Shown: positions 1-8,511 of the stretch, piece by piece
How the letters are laid out: each line of letters begins with the position of its first letter
How positions within the stretch are numbered: position 1 is the first letter of the stretch
Source: Lachnoclostridium sp. UBA903
GTDB lineage: Bacteria; Bacillota; Clostridia; Lachnospirales; Lachnospiraceae
NCBI GenBank assembly: GCA_002294045.1
Contig: DBEP01000009.1
Span: forward strand, 1 to 35,031
DNA length: 35,031 nt
Reading direction: 5' to 3'
Program-made: the position numbers and the translations under genes
Notes under the pieces: generated by a model
The model's input: the letters and a program-made list of their open reading frames with translations, nothing else
What the model was told of the DNA's origin: nothing
The model's database searches: none

Positions 1-632
1 CTGCCCTTGCCAAAAACCCGCATATCATCTATAAGGTAAGCGACTTGTATGAGGCCGTGGAAGAATTTAAAAGCAAGGGATTTGAGGTGGAATTCGGCAC
101 AAGTAAAAATCCTTATAATGCAATTATTTATTTTTCCGAAGGCCCCTATCTGGAACTGCTTGCTTCAAGCGGGATGCCGGGTATGGTTAAGAAGCTGCTG
201 CGGGTTTTTGGCAAGGGCAGATTTGCCGACCGTCTGGATTATTGGGATAACCATAGGGGAGGTCCCTGCGGGGTTGCGCTTGAAAACTATAGAAAAGACC
301 TGGAGGAAGAAATAAGGATACTGGAAAAACATAAGCTGGGATATTTTAAGATGGGTTCCCGAAGGAATGATACGAAAGGAAGAAAATTACGGTTTACCTG
401 TCTGTTTCCCGACGAATTGCAGATTCCGTTTTTTATGACTTATTTTAACATAGACCCGAAGCCTAAGAATTATATTCATCCCAACGGTGTGAAAAGAATT
501 AAAAACATATCCTTCGGAACGAAAGAGGAGTTCGTACCAATCATTGGGGAACTGTGTGATGACGCCACGCTTACTTTGTTTATAGGAAGCGAAGTTAAAG
601 ATTTAGAATATGAATATGCGGAGATAGTTTAG
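1..632 (+). CDS. VOC / glyoxalase-like domain protein (5' end outside window)
   Basis: The reading frame is already open at base 3 and runs to TAG at 630-632, so the gene begins upstream of the window. A TTG at 45 is internal rather than the start, because the codons before it continue family-like sequence (HIIYKVSDLYEAVEEFKSKG). That opening, followed by a segment containing EFGTS, NAIIYF and YLELL, is the beta-alpha-beta layout of vicinal-oxygen-chelate proteins, close to the Glyoxalase-like (PF13468) group. The first H and the E of YLELL are plausible metal ligands. The family includes lyases, dioxygenases and resistance proteins, so the reaction cannot be named. It lies convergent to the PHP gene and their stop codons overlap by 4 bp with no room for a terminator. 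Family call fairly sure, function unknown. Confidence 0.75.
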   Translation, partial: ALAKNPHIIYKVSDLYEAVEEFKSKGFEVEFGTSKNPYNAIIYFSEGPYLELLASSGMPGMVKKLLRVFGKGRFADRLDYWDNHRGGPCGVALENYRKDLEEEIRILEKHKLGYFKMGSRRNDTKGRKLRFTCLFPDELQIPFFMTYFNIDPKPKNYIHPNGVKRIKNISFGTKEEFVPIIGELCDDATLTLFIGSEVKDLEYEYAEIV

Positions 633-1576
633 GCAAATTGTTTTGTGAGGAAAATGGGAGAACCGATTGCTAAAAGATTTTGCCGCTCTATTGCTTTCTC
701 GTAAAGTTCAATAATTATTACAGAGCTGCTTTTAGATTGTAAATCACGGATGTATATTGAATTTTCATCTTCAATTGGAATAATCATCTCTTTTGAAGGT
801 GTTAAGATTTTAATATACATTTGTTCTGTTTGCTTATATTTATTTGAGAATCCGTCTTCTACATAATATAATTTTATAGTAAGTAAATTATTTTCCATGC
901 GGCAGTTAATTATGGGACCCTTTGTGATACAGGTTTTACAATTGGCAATAGCCTGTTCAAATTGTTCGGAAAGGAGAATGTTTTTTGAATCCTCCCGTAC
1001 TTCCATATAGGTAGTATAATAATTACTCATGTCCCGCAGCTTATGAAAGTCCATTCCTGAGACTGCCGCAACCTTATTCCCCTTTCGTATTAAATCCTCC
1101 CACCAAAGAATAGCCCTGTAATTATCCGGTATCATCGGATGGGCATTGTTTATGACTTCAATAAAATCCAATAAGCTGTAATCGTGAATTTTCATCTGAA
1201 ATTGCATTCCGTTGGAAACAGGAGAGCCTATGCTGAAAGGGTGGGCAATCCCCACTAGGCCTCCGGCGTCATGAACCCGTTTAAAAAGAATATCCGCATT
1301 TTCTTTATCAATATCCTCCCACGGAATATAAGAGGATATATTCTGGCACAGAATGTGCCCATAGTAAGAGGTCAGTTCATAGCCGGTTATGTATTCCAGC
1401 GGGAGCCGGGATTTTTCCGTAAGTTCTTGTAATTTTTTATGGCCGGAAATAGTATTATGGTCGGTTAAGGAAAACCGGCGGATGTTCAGGCCGTAAAAGC
1501 ATTGCAATAATTCCTCTACGGTCATGTCACCGTCAGACTCCACAGTATGGTTATGCAGCTCGATTCGTTTATACAT
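629..1576 (-). CDS. PHP-domain metallophosphoesterase
   Basis: A 315-aa PHP (polymerase and histidinol phosphatase) fold protein, expected to be a cytoplasmic metal-dependent phosphoesterase. The ligand set is visible in order: H8-x-H10 and D15 (LHNHTVESDG), D39-H40 (SLTDHNT), E67 (GYELT), H74, H112 (GIAHPF), and D176-x-H178 (SGMDFHK). This is a full trinuclear-type PHP site, so the enzyme should be active. The ATG directly follows the stop codon of the upstream 150-aa gene, indicating translational coupling. The pair is transcribed away from the GDPD/ABC importer operon. Known PHP enzymes of this type hydrolyse phosphomonoesters, or cyclic phosphate diesters such as phosphoribosyl 1,2-cyclic phosphate in phosphonate breakdown. 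The real substrate is not evident. About 100 residues at the C-terminus lack recognisable motifs and may form an accessory beta domain. Confidence 0.85.
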   Translation of the reverse strand: MYKRIELHNHTVESDGDMTVEELLQCFYGLNIRRFSLTDHNTISGHKKLQELTEKSRLPLEYITGYELTSYYGHILCQNISSYIPWEDIDKENADILFKRVHDAGGLVGIAHPFSIGSPVSNGMQFQMKIHDYSLLDFIEVINNAHPMIPDNYRAILWWEDLIRKGNKVAAVSGMDFHKLRDMSNYYTTYMEVREDSKNILLSEQFEQAIANCKTCITKGPIINCRMENNLLTIKLYYVEDGFSNKYKQTEQMYIKILTPSKEMIIPIEDENSIYIRDLQSKSSSVIIIELYEKAIERQNLLAIGSPIFLTKQFA

Positions 1577-2029
1577 CTATTTTTCTCCCTTTATTTCTAA
1601 GGTATAGGCAGTTTGGTTTTCGGCAACGTTAAAGACATTAACCACGATTTTTATCATACCCTGCATGTCTTTACAAGGAAGGCATCCATATGAGCTTTCG
1701 TTTTCTCCAAGTATGATTTCTTTCTTCCTGCCGGGTTTGTGGACGTTCCCGGCAAAATCCCCATTTATAAATACAGCTAATTGAATTTCTGTTTTTATGG
1801 AATTCAGGATATGCACATATTGTTCTTCCTTTAAGCTTTGCTCAAAATGCTTCTCATAAGCATCTGCGATTTTATCTCTCAAAGCATCATCCGGCTCAGA
1901 TACTTTTTCCTTGTCATAGGTAAGACAGATATATAATTTTTTATATACATGTTCCAAACAGAAATTATAAATGACATTCCCTGTAAAACCCCTGTTTAAG
2001 GTGCCGTTCAGTAATTGTAAGTTTTCCAT
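1577..2029 (-). CDS. Hypothetical protein, 150 aa, coupled to PHP gene
   Basis: I do not recognise this 150-aa protein. It has no signal peptide or membrane segment and looks like a soluble, mostly beta protein with one charged helix (about residues 45-75, rich in D, K and E). Two cysteines sit close together near residue 117 (YGCLPCKD), a CxxC arrangement that could bind metal or form a disulfide. The gene is first in a two-gene minus-strand operon; its stop codon is immediately followed by the ATG of the PHP phosphoesterase. A sigma-70-like promoter lies at 2087-2115 and the ribosome site is a weak AAGGA. The tight coupling suggests a structural or functional partner of the PHP enzyme. That is inference only. 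Confidence 0.6.
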   Translation of the reverse strand: MENLQLLNGTLNRGFTGNVIYNFCLEHVYKKLYICLTYDKEKVSEPDDALRDKIADAYEKHFEQSLKEEQYVHILNSIKTEIQLAVFINGDFAGNVHKPGRKKEIILGENESSYGCLPCKDMQGMIKIVVNVFNVAENQTAYTLEIKGEK

Positions 2030-2086
2030 ATAATCTAAATTCCTTTTTTAATCAGCTTTTTGCCAGAAATATTGTCTTTCAGAAAC

Positions 2087-2115
2087 ATGGTAACTTTTCA
2101 ATGGAAAGATGTCAA
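2087..2115 (-). promoter_or_regulatory. Promoter for hypothetical/PHP operon
   Basis: On the minus strand TTGACA (2115-2110) and TACCAT (2092-2087) are separated by exactly 17 bp. The predicted transcript starts near 2080, about 50 nt before the 150-aa gene. The -35 is a perfect consensus match and the -10 matches 4 of 6 positions. The rest of the 209-bp divergent gap (2030-2238) is very AT-rich. It must also hold the promoter of the rightward GDPD operon, for which only a TATTAT at 2199-2204 is a candidate -10. Confidence 0.55.
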
Positions 2116-2238
2116 CAGCTAAATTCAATTTTACAAATTCATAACATAACTTTACCCAACTATTTATAAATTTTTATATAAATTTAAAAATGGCTTAGTA
2201 TTATAGACATGCTGAGAATTACTTAAAGGAGAAAATAT

Positions 2239-2916
2239 ATGACATTTATAACCGCGCATTCGGGCTGTGACCATACAACGGATAATTCCATCGAATTTCT
2301 GGAATATGCTCTCAGCCGGGAGGTTGATAATATAGAAATCGATGTCCAAAAAAATGAAAATGGAATTTTAGTACTGTCCCATGACAAAGCGGACCGGAGT
2401 GCGCCCTTGCTTGAAACCGCATTTTCCATGCTGAAAGCATATCCGGATAAGAAAATCAACTGTGATCTGAAACAAGAAAATCTGGAATTTGAGGTTTATT
2501 ATCTGGCCCAAAAAACAGGGGTTGCAGACCGGTTAATTTATTCAGGTACGGTAAACTTAAGTTTAATAAAACGGGCACACAGTCAGCTGCCAAACATAGA
2601 TATTTACTTAAATATTGAACGGTTGTTTCCGCAGGTCTATCAATTCCGTCCCCAGGGGAATACGGAAAACCATTATAAGAAACTATATCAAGCGGCGCTG
2701 GAAGTATCCGGGTTTGAGTTTACATGTATCAATGTTGAATATCATATGTGTACGGTCACATTTCTTGCTTTTCTGAAACAGAATAAAATTCCATGCTCTG
2801 CATGGACTGTAAATGATGAAAGTAATATAAAACATTTGCTGGAGCAAGACTTATATAATATTACGACCAGGAATGCCGGCAGGGCGCTTAAAATCAGAGA
2901 GGAGTTTATGCAATGA
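2239..2916 (+). CDS. Glycerophosphodiester phosphodiesterase-like protein (variant active site)
   Basis: A 225-aa cytoplasmic TIM-barrel protein of the GDPD family (UgpQ/GlpQ-like), expected to cleave a phosphodiester. Family marks seen: catalytic H7 and H48 (LSHD), metal-site E33 and D35 (IEIDVQ), and the late barrel motif AWTVN. Usual GDPDs begin HRG and carry PENT. Here the first motif is HSG, so the phosphate-contacting Arg is Ser. The second reads DNS, so Glu becomes Asp, and the usual C-terminal TD.P reads TTRNA. These changes suggest either an altered substrate or reduced activity. The start has a good AAAGGAG site. The gene is first in an operon and overlaps the next permease by 4 bp (ATGA). 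Coupling to an importer supports hydrolysis of whatever that importer brings in. Confidence 0.8.
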   Translation: MTFITAHSGCDHTTDNSIEFLEYALSREVDNIEIDVQKNENGILVLSHDKADRSAPLLETAFSMLKAYPDKKINCDLKQENLEFEVYYLAQKTGVADRLIYSGTVNLSLIKRAHSQLPNIDIYLNIERLFPQVYQFRPQGNTENHYKKLYQAALEVSGFEFTCINVEYHMCTVTFLAFLKQNKIPCSAWTVNDESNIKHLLEQDLYNITTRNAGRALKIREEFMQ

Positions 2917-3752
2917 AGTTATTGTCACCCAGAGCGGTATACTACACCTTGGGAAAAAGAAAATTTATGGAATACCTATTGATTTCCCTGTTTTTAATAT
3001 TCTTTTATCTGCCCCTTGCGAATCTTTGCATGCTTGCCTTTGCGAACCGGTACGAAGTGCCGAGTATTTTCCCGCAGGAGTTTGGTTTTAAGTGGTGGAA
3101 TTTTGTCCTTGGACAGAACAGCCTTGTCAGGTCAATTATAACTTCTTTTGTTCTTGCGATTATAGTAACGGCGGTATCTTTGCTTATATGCATTCCGGCA
3201 GCTTATGCTTTAGCCAGATATAATTTTATAGGTAAGAAGCTATTCTTATTATCCTTTTTAATGAGTAATGCTTATCCCAAAATGGGTCTTTACATATCAA
3301 TGGGGATTATATTTTATAAATTAAATCTTATGGGTACTTTTGCAGGTGTTGTGATAATTCATGTTCTGAATTCCATGATGTTTATGACCTGGATTCCGTC
3401 CGGTGCCTTTCGAAGCGTATACAGACAGCAGGAGGAGTCGGCAAGGGATGTGGGAGCCGGTCCTTTTAGAACATTTATAAGCATTACGCTTCCCCTTGCG
3501 ACACCGGGAATCGCAGTAGCCTCTGTTTTTACTTTTTTAGGTTCTCTGGAAGAATCACAGGGAACCTTACTGGTAGGTTTCCCCCAGGTTAAAACCATGC
3601 CGGTGCAATTATATGGAATTATTATGGAATATCCCATTACAGCAGGGCCGGTATTATCCTTAATACTGATTATACCCACCTTACTGATATTGTTTGTTAT
3701 GAGAAAATATGCCGGTGCCGATACGATCTCCAAAGGTTTTAGTATGAAATAA
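2913..3752 (+). CDS. ABC importer permease (first of pair)
   Basis: A 279-aa inner-membrane permease (BPD_transp_1 type) with about six hydrophobic helices. The cytoplasmic EAA loop is clear: EESARDVGAGPFRTFISITL, followed by PLATPGI. This is the site that docks the ATPase. The gene starts inside the stop codon of the GDPD-like gene and is followed 18 bp later by the ATPase gene. Length and loop sequence fit the second permease of spermidine/iron/2-aminoethylphosphonate or glycerol-3-phosphate type importers. Substrate is inferred only from context with the GDPD-like and PHP enzymes. Confidence 0.88.
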   Translation: MKLLSPRAVYYTLGKRKFMEYLLISLFLIFFYLPLANLCMLAFANRYEVPSIFPQEFGFKWWNFVLGQNSLVRSIITSFVLAIIVTAVSLLICIPAAYALARYNFIGKKLFLLSFLMSNAYPKMGLYISMGIIFYKLNLMGTFAGVVIIHVLNSMMFMTWIPSGAFRSVYRQQEESARDVGAGPFRTFISITLPLATPGIAVASVFTFLGSLEESQGTLLVGFPQVKTMPVQLYGIIMEYPITAGPVLSLILIIPTLLILFVMRKYAGADTISKGFSMK

Positions 3753-3770
3753 CAGAAAGGAATGTGATGA

Positions 3771-4745
3771 ATGCAGCAGAAATTAAAGGTACAAATAAAA
3801 AATCTAAAAAAGAAATACAAAAACGGTGACGGAGTTGAAAATATAAATATAGATGTTTATGAGGGGGAATTTGTTACTATGCTGGGGCCGTCCGGCTGTG
3901 GAAAAACTACAATTCTTAGAGCCCTCGGAGGCTTTTTAGATGTAGATGAAGGAGATATCCTGATAGATAATCGGCCAATGAATCATCTGCCTCCGGAAAA
4001 GCGTCCTACCGCCATGGTTTTTCAAAGCTATAATTTATGGCCTCATATGATAGTGTACGATAATTTAGCATTTGGCCTCAAATTAAAAAAGATGGCTAAA
4101 GAGCAGATACAAATAGAGACTCAAAAAGCCTTAAAGTTAGTAAACATGGAAGGATATGAGAAAAAATATCCAACTCAGCTTTCCGGCGGACAGCAGCAGC
4201 GTATTGCAATTGCAAGAGCTTTGTTACTGAAACCCTCCGTACTGCTTCTGGATGAACCATTTTCAGCCCTGGATGCGAAAATCCGTAATCAGATGAGAGA
4301 AGAATTGAAAAAAATACAGGAAGAACTGAATATTACAGTTGTATTTGTTACCCATGACCAGAAAGAGGCAATGGCTCTGTCCCACCGGGTTGTTGTAATG
4401 AACAAAGGTAAGATAGAACAGATTGGCACACCAACTGAGATTTATGATTATCCGGCTACCAGATATGTGGCATCTTTTATTGGTGAAATGAATTTTATTG
4501 ATGGAAATGACAGGACAACCATTGCGGTTCGGCCTGAGGATATAGTAATTACAAAAGGCGGCAGCACCGGTGAATGGAACGGCTGTGTAAGTTCAATTAT
4601 GATTTTAGGTCATTACGCGGAAGTAAATATCCGGACCAAGGACCAAATCATAAAGACCTATTTGACAAGGGCTGTTGCCGATACTATAAGAGTCAAAGAT
4701 GAGGTGTCTTTGTCATTTAGCAAACAATGTGTTTATAGAGCTTAA
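3771..4745 (+). CDS. ABC importer ATPase with TOBE-like C-terminal domain
   Basis: A 324-aa ATP-hydrolysing subunit on the inner face of the membrane. All nucleotide-site motifs are present: Walker A GPSGCGKTT (39-47), Q-loop Q85, signature LSGGQQQR (137-144), Walker B with D161-E162, and switch H195 (VTHDQ). After about residue 235 there is a C-terminal extension including AVRPEDI, typical of the TOBE regulatory domain of the MalK/PotA/FbpC/UgpC group. The gene lies between permease and binding-protein genes of one operon. This is the only importer ATPase in the window and presumably serves this operon. Whether it could also energise the ATPase-less sugar importers downstream is unknown. Confidence 0.92.
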   Translation: MQQKLKVQIKNLKKKYKNGDGVENINIDVYEGEFVTMLGPSGCGKTTILRALGGFLDVDEGDILIDNRPMNHLPPEKRPTAMVFQSYNLWPHMIVYDNLAFGLKLKKMAKEQIQIETQKALKLVNMEGYEKKYPTQLSGGQQQRIAIARALLLKPSVLLLDEPFSALDAKIRNQMREELKKIQEELNITVVFVTHDQKEAMALSHRVVVMNKGKIEQIGTPTEIYDYPATRYVASFIGEMNFIDGNDRTTIAVRPEDIVITKGGSTGEWNGCVSSIMILGHYAEVNIRTKDQIIKTYLTRAVADTIRVKDEVSLSFSKQCVYRA

Positions 4746-4762
4746 TTTTAATGGAGGAATTT

Positions 4763-5914
4763 ATGAGGTTAATCAGAGAGAAAATGAAAAAAACAGTTGT
4801 AATAATTATGCTTGCCGTTATGAGCATTGCCGCTGCCGGCTGTTCCGGTAATACGAAGGAAGATAAGACCATTACCATTTGGTCCGGCGGCTCCGATAAT
4901 GTCCGTGTGCAGTTTGAGGAGCAGATTGAACAATTTAATCAGCTGGATACCGGATATACGGCAAAATTAGAGTTTATAACTTCCGGTACCGGTGCGCAAA
5001 GCTTGCGTGACCGTGTAATTGCCGCGAAAAAAGCAGGCGAAACCGGCACCGATTTTGATATTATTGAATTAGGCGGTGATGAAGTAACACGTTATGTGGA
5101 AGAAGGCGGAGATGATTTATTCGTAACGTTAGATAAATCAAAAATAGAGAACTTAAAAAATCTTAAATTCGAAGCAACCTTCCGGAATGATTTGGTTATG
5201 CCGTACAGGGGGACAACAGTAGTGCTTGCTTATAACGCAGAAGCCGTTCCTAATCCGCCGAAGACAACAGAGGAATTATACCGGTGGATTAAAGAAAATC
5301 CGGGCCGTTTTGCATATAATACTCCCGGTTCAGGCGGTGCCGGCGGCAGTTTTGTTACAACCAGCGTATATAATTTACTTGGAGAAGAAGCTCTGACATC
5401 CAGTGATGAAGCTTATATGGAGCAATGGGAGGAAGGCTTTGCCCTATTAAAAGAGCTTCATCCTTATATGTACCAATCTTCCGGGAAAGTTGTTTATCCG
5501 AATAAAAACCAGGGAACACTTGATTTGCTCGCCAATAAAGAAGCTGATATCATTCCGGCGTGGGCCGATATGGTTATTTCCCAAAAGAAACAGGGGACCT
5601 TGCCGGAAACGATTAAAATTGCACAATTGGAGCCATCCTTCACGGGCAGTACGGTTGTTCTTGGCATTCCGTCGATTGGCTCCAACCAGGAAGGTGCGTA
5701 TGAATTCCTGAATTATATGTTAAGTCCGGAAGCACAAAATATCGCCTTAGATTCCATGGCGGCAATTCCTGTTATCGACTATAGTTTATTAGACCAGAAT
5801 TTAACGGATACAATTTCTGATTTACAGATTGAAGCCTTCCGGATAGGCAGCCTTGGAGAGCTTAGTACAAAATTAAATGAAAGATGGGATGCGGAGATTG
5901 GAACTTTGGAATAA
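4763..5914 (+). CDS. ABC importer solute-binding lipoprotein
   Basis: A 383-aa extracellular solute-binding protein anchored as a lipoprotein. The N-terminus has basic residues, a hydrophobic run, and a lipobox AAAGC with C27 as the lipidated residue. The body resembles family 1 / Fe3+-thiamine-AEP type binding proteins (TIWSGGSDN at the mature start, then ELGGDEV). I start at ATG 4763 because an ideal GGAGG (4753-4757) lies 5 nt upstream. The alternative ATG at 4751 overlaps that ribosome site. The gene sits between the ATPase and second permease genes. The ligand is unknown; the neighbouring phosphodiesterase-like genes suggest a phosphorus-containing ester. Confidence 0.88.
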   Translation: MRLIREKMKKTVVIIMLAVMSIAAAGCSGNTKEDKTITIWSGGSDNVRVQFEEQIEQFNQLDTGYTAKLEFITSGTGAQSLRDRVIAAKKAGETGTDFDIIELGGDEVTRYVEEGGDDLFVTLDKSKIENLKNLKFEATFRNDLVMPYRGTTVVLAYNAEAVPNPPKTTEELYRWIKENPGRFAYNTPGSGGAGGSFVTTSVYNLLGEEALTSSDEAYMEQWEEGFALLKELHPYMYQSSGKVVYPNKNQGTLDLLANKEADIIPAWADMVISQKKQGTLPETIKIAQLEPSFTGSTVVLGIPSIGSNQEGAYEFLNYMLSPEAQNIALDSMAAIPVIDYSLLDQNLTDTISDLQIEAFRIGSLGELSTKLNERWDAEIGTLE

Positions 5915-5930
5915 GCCTTAGGAGTTCAAA

Positions 5931-6776
5931 ATGAAAAATAATAAAATGCAAAAAATCTTACCCTATCTTATGATACTTCCTTCCTTGCTTATTTTGGCCG
6001 GAGTTGTATTTTATCCGATTATAATAAGTGTTTTACGAAGCCTTCAGGTCCCCGGAGGGGGTTATGGATTGGACAACTATATTTATTTCTTTACGGATAG
6101 GGTTCAATCCGGAAATATCCTTTATACTCTTAAAGTGGTAATCATTACCGTAATATTGGCCATTGCAGTTTCTTACCTGCTTGCAATTTATTTAAGATTC
6201 TCAAATACGGCAGTGAGTCAAGCAATCGGGCGGTTATACATATTGCCGAGATTTATACCGGGTCTGGTAGCAGTAAACGGCATGATTACCATTATCCGTG
6301 ATTCCGGTTTAATCAACCGTATATCACAGGCATTCGGCGGTAATCTTAAGCTGGGTTTAATGTACAATGAAAAAGGCGTTATACTCATGAACCTGTGGTT
6401 TAACATTCCTTTTGCCACCATGTTATTATCCTCAGCTTTATCCGCTATACCGGATTCTGCCATAGAAGCGGCAAAAGATGCCGGTGCCAATAAGATACAG
6501 CTTTTGTTTAAAATGATTTTACCGCTGTCATACAAAAACATTTTTGTAACCGCAACCTTTGTATTTATGAGCAATATCGGTTCTTTTACAACACCATATT
6601 TACTGGACGGAACAAATCCCCAGATGTTAGGCATCTCATTATTTAATCAGTTTAACAACGGAAACTATGAAAAAGCGGCGGCCTTGTCCGTAATTATATT
6701 TTTGCTTTCTGCCGTGTCGGCCATGGTATATATCTATACCAATCTTAAAAAAAGCGATTGGGAAGAGGCACAGTAG
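5931..6776 (+). CDS. ABC importer permease (second of pair)
   Basis: A 281-aa membrane permease pairing with the one at 2913-3752. The hydrophobic N-terminus (KILPYLMILPSLLILAGVV) begins the first helix. The ATPase-docking loop is seen at AAKDAGANKIQLLFKMILPL, preceded by SAIPDSAIE. Five to six helices are apparent. It is the last gene of the operon; 16 bp separate it from the binding-protein stop. It is followed by a long palindrome at 6793-6918 shared with the convergent response-regulator gene, which probably ends transcription from both sides. Confidence 0.88.
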   Translation: MKNNKMQKILPYLMILPSLLILAGVVFYPIIISVLRSLQVPGGGYGLDNYIYFFTDRVQSGNILYTLKVVIITVILAIAVSYLLAIYLRFSNTAVSQAIGRLYILPRFIPGLVAVNGMITIIRDSGLINRISQAFGGNLKLGLMYNEKGVILMNLWFNIPFATMLLSSALSAIPDSAIEAAKDAGANKIQLLFKMILPLSYKNIFVTATFVFMSNIGSFTTPYLLDGTNPQMLGISLFNQFNNGNYEKAAALSVIIFLLSAVSAMVYIYTNLKKSDWEEAQ

Positions 6777-6792
6777 TATATCATTCACAAAT

Positions 6793-6918
6793 TAACTGGA
6801 CCGATTACTTGTCTGAACTTCCGGGTGCAACATTCAAAAAGCCTCGACGCAGCCCCGCTGCGCCTGTGTTTTTTGAATGTTACCTCTGAAAGTTTATCCT
6901 GTGTGCTCAGTCCGGTTA
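6793..6918. terminator. Long bidirectional palindrome/terminator between convergent operons
   Basis: A 126-bp imperfect palindrome. Innermost is CGCAGC-CCC-GCTGCG (6848-6862). Around it AACATTCAAAAA (6829-6840) pairs with TTTTTGAATGTT (6870-6881). The outer arms are TAACTGGACCGA (6793-6804) and TCAGTCCGGTTA (6907-6918). The A run on one side and T run on the other suit termination in both directions. The right arm includes the stop codon of the response-regulator gene. Confidence 0.75.
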
Positions 6919-8511
6919 TTTGTACTTATTTACCCCTGTTTTTCTGAAAACCTGGGGTGTCTTTCCGGTTATATTTTTAAATTGTCTCGAAAAATATGAA
7001 ATATTAGGGAAGCCGCTGCTTAAAGCGACATCTCTGATGCTCATCTGGCTTGTCAATAATAATTCCTTTGATTTCTTCATACGTTCGGCCAAAATATATG
7101 CAGTTAATGATTCTCCCGTCTTTTCTCTGAATACATGGGATAAATAATCGGGGCTTAAATAGACAAGGGAAGCCAGAGTCTTTCGGCTTAATTCGTCTCC
7201 TAAATGTTCACGGATATACCGCTTTATAATATCTATGGAGGAATCTGACTGATTAATAGCCAGCAGGCACTCATCAAAAACATCAATCACATGAAACACC
7301 CATATTTTCATCGTTTCTATGGAGCTGCAGGCTTGTTCAAAAATTTGCTCCGAAGTATTGCCGTTGAAAAGGCGGTGTGCCGACTCACCATTTTTTTCAA
7401 GGATTGAGTAGATTATTTGTATGAAGTCATGATTAAATCGCAGTAAATCACTGCGTTCCGCAGTTTTTGACGCCTGTAAATCTTTTAAAAAGCGCAGGGC
7501 CTGTTCTTTCATTTCGGTTTTTTTATGGAGCATTAATAAATCGGACCATTCATCCTTAGGAATAATTTTGGGGCAGGAGCTTTTAACCGTCGGAAGGGTC
7601 GTATCTATTACCTTGCTATCCTCACAGATAATGTTGCGGGAATAATTACTTAATACTTTGAAGGCTCTGCCCGTATGGAGCATGGATGTATCACCGTCTA
7701 TATATATTTGAAAAATTCCCGGCAAAGATATGGAAAGAGCCTGTATTATCTTATTGGATAATTGAAATAAATTGGAACGATCGTGAATTTCGGTTTTCTT
7801 CAGGCATATGGCATATTGTTTTTCATTAAGCCGTGTAATAACCGGGCTGACTTCATATGCTTCAAGCAGTTCATTTATGACATTTTTAATAGCATACTCA
7901 TACAGGTTTAATTCCCACCTGTCATTGGCACACTTAATATAACCATTAAGAAGTATGATATAAAAACTCTGATAATAAAGAGCCTTAGGCAAACAATACT
8001 GTTTTAGCTCATTTAATATCTGGTCCGGTTCTTCCGGTATAATCTGTGTGCTTAGGTTATTCCAGAATTGTTCTTCCAGCTTTTTTCTACTGTTATTCCA
8101 ATTTTTCGAATTTTGCTCGTATAACTCCTGGACTTCCAACTGTCTTACCTTATTAACAGCTGTTAACATACAGTCATTTAATTGCCGGCTGTCTATGGGC
8201 TTTAACAGGTAATCAATACTCTGCAGCTTGATTGCGTTGTTGGCGTAATCAAAATTCGCAAAAGAAGTCAAAAATACGGTCACTGTATTATATCCGTTTT
8301 CACGCACCCATTTTAATAAATCCAAACCACTGCCTTTCGGCATTTCTATATCGCTAATCATGATATCAACCGAATGCAGCTGAAAAATTTCCTGGGCCTG
8401 CTGCATGCTGTAGGCACTGAATACACGTTCAATACCTAGCTGTACCCAATCGATGGAAGCGCGCAGGCTTTCAACACTGTAGTATTCATCATCAACAATT
8501 AATAAATTCAA
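6916..8511 (-). CDS. YesN-type response regulator (receiver + AraC HTH), cassette 1
   Basis: A 531-aa cytoplasmic transcription factor. The N-terminal receiver (about 1-120) has the acidic pocket D7-D8, phosphoacceptor D54 (ISDIEMP), T82 and conserved K104 (LLKPID), so normal phosphotransfer is expected. A middle region of about 300 residues is poorly conserved, as is usual for YesN proteins. The C-terminal 100 residues form a double helix-turn-helix AraC domain (LASLVYLSPDYLSHVFREKT, then ISYFSRQFK). The start overlaps the kinase gene stop by 4 bp. It is co-transcribed with the YesM-type kinase and most likely activates the divergent SBP/permease/hydrolase operon that begins at 10476. Confidence 0.93.
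   Translation of the reverse strand: MNLLIVDDEYYSVESLRASIDWVQLGIERVFSAYSMQQAQEIFQLHSVDIMISDIEMPKGSGLDLLKWVRENGYNTVTVFLTSFANFDYANNAIKLQSIDYLLKPIDSRQLNDCMLTAVNKVRQLEVQELYEQNSKNWNNSRKKLEEQFWNNLSTQIIPEEPDQILNELKQYCLPKALYYQSFYIILLNGYIKCANDRWELNLYEYAIKNVINELLEAYEVSPVITRLNEKQYAICLKKTEIHDRSNLFQLSNKIIQALSISLPGIFQIYIDGDTSMLHTGRAFKVLSNYSRNIICEDSKVIDTTLPTVKSSCPKIIPKDEWSDLLMLHKKTEMKEQALRFLKDLQASKTAERSDLLRFNHDFIQIIYSILEKNGESAHRLFNGNTSEQIFEQACSSIETMKIWVFHVIDVFDECLLAINQSDSSIDIIKRYIREHLGDELSRKTLASLVYLSPDYLSHVFREKTGESLTAYILAERMKKSKELLLTSQMSIRDVALSSGFPNISYFSRQFKNITGKTPQVFRKTGVNKYK

Noticed and set aside
3359..3820. 153-aa open frame on the minus strand over the first permease and ATPase starts
   Set aside because: Antisense to two well-supported genes and no family features.
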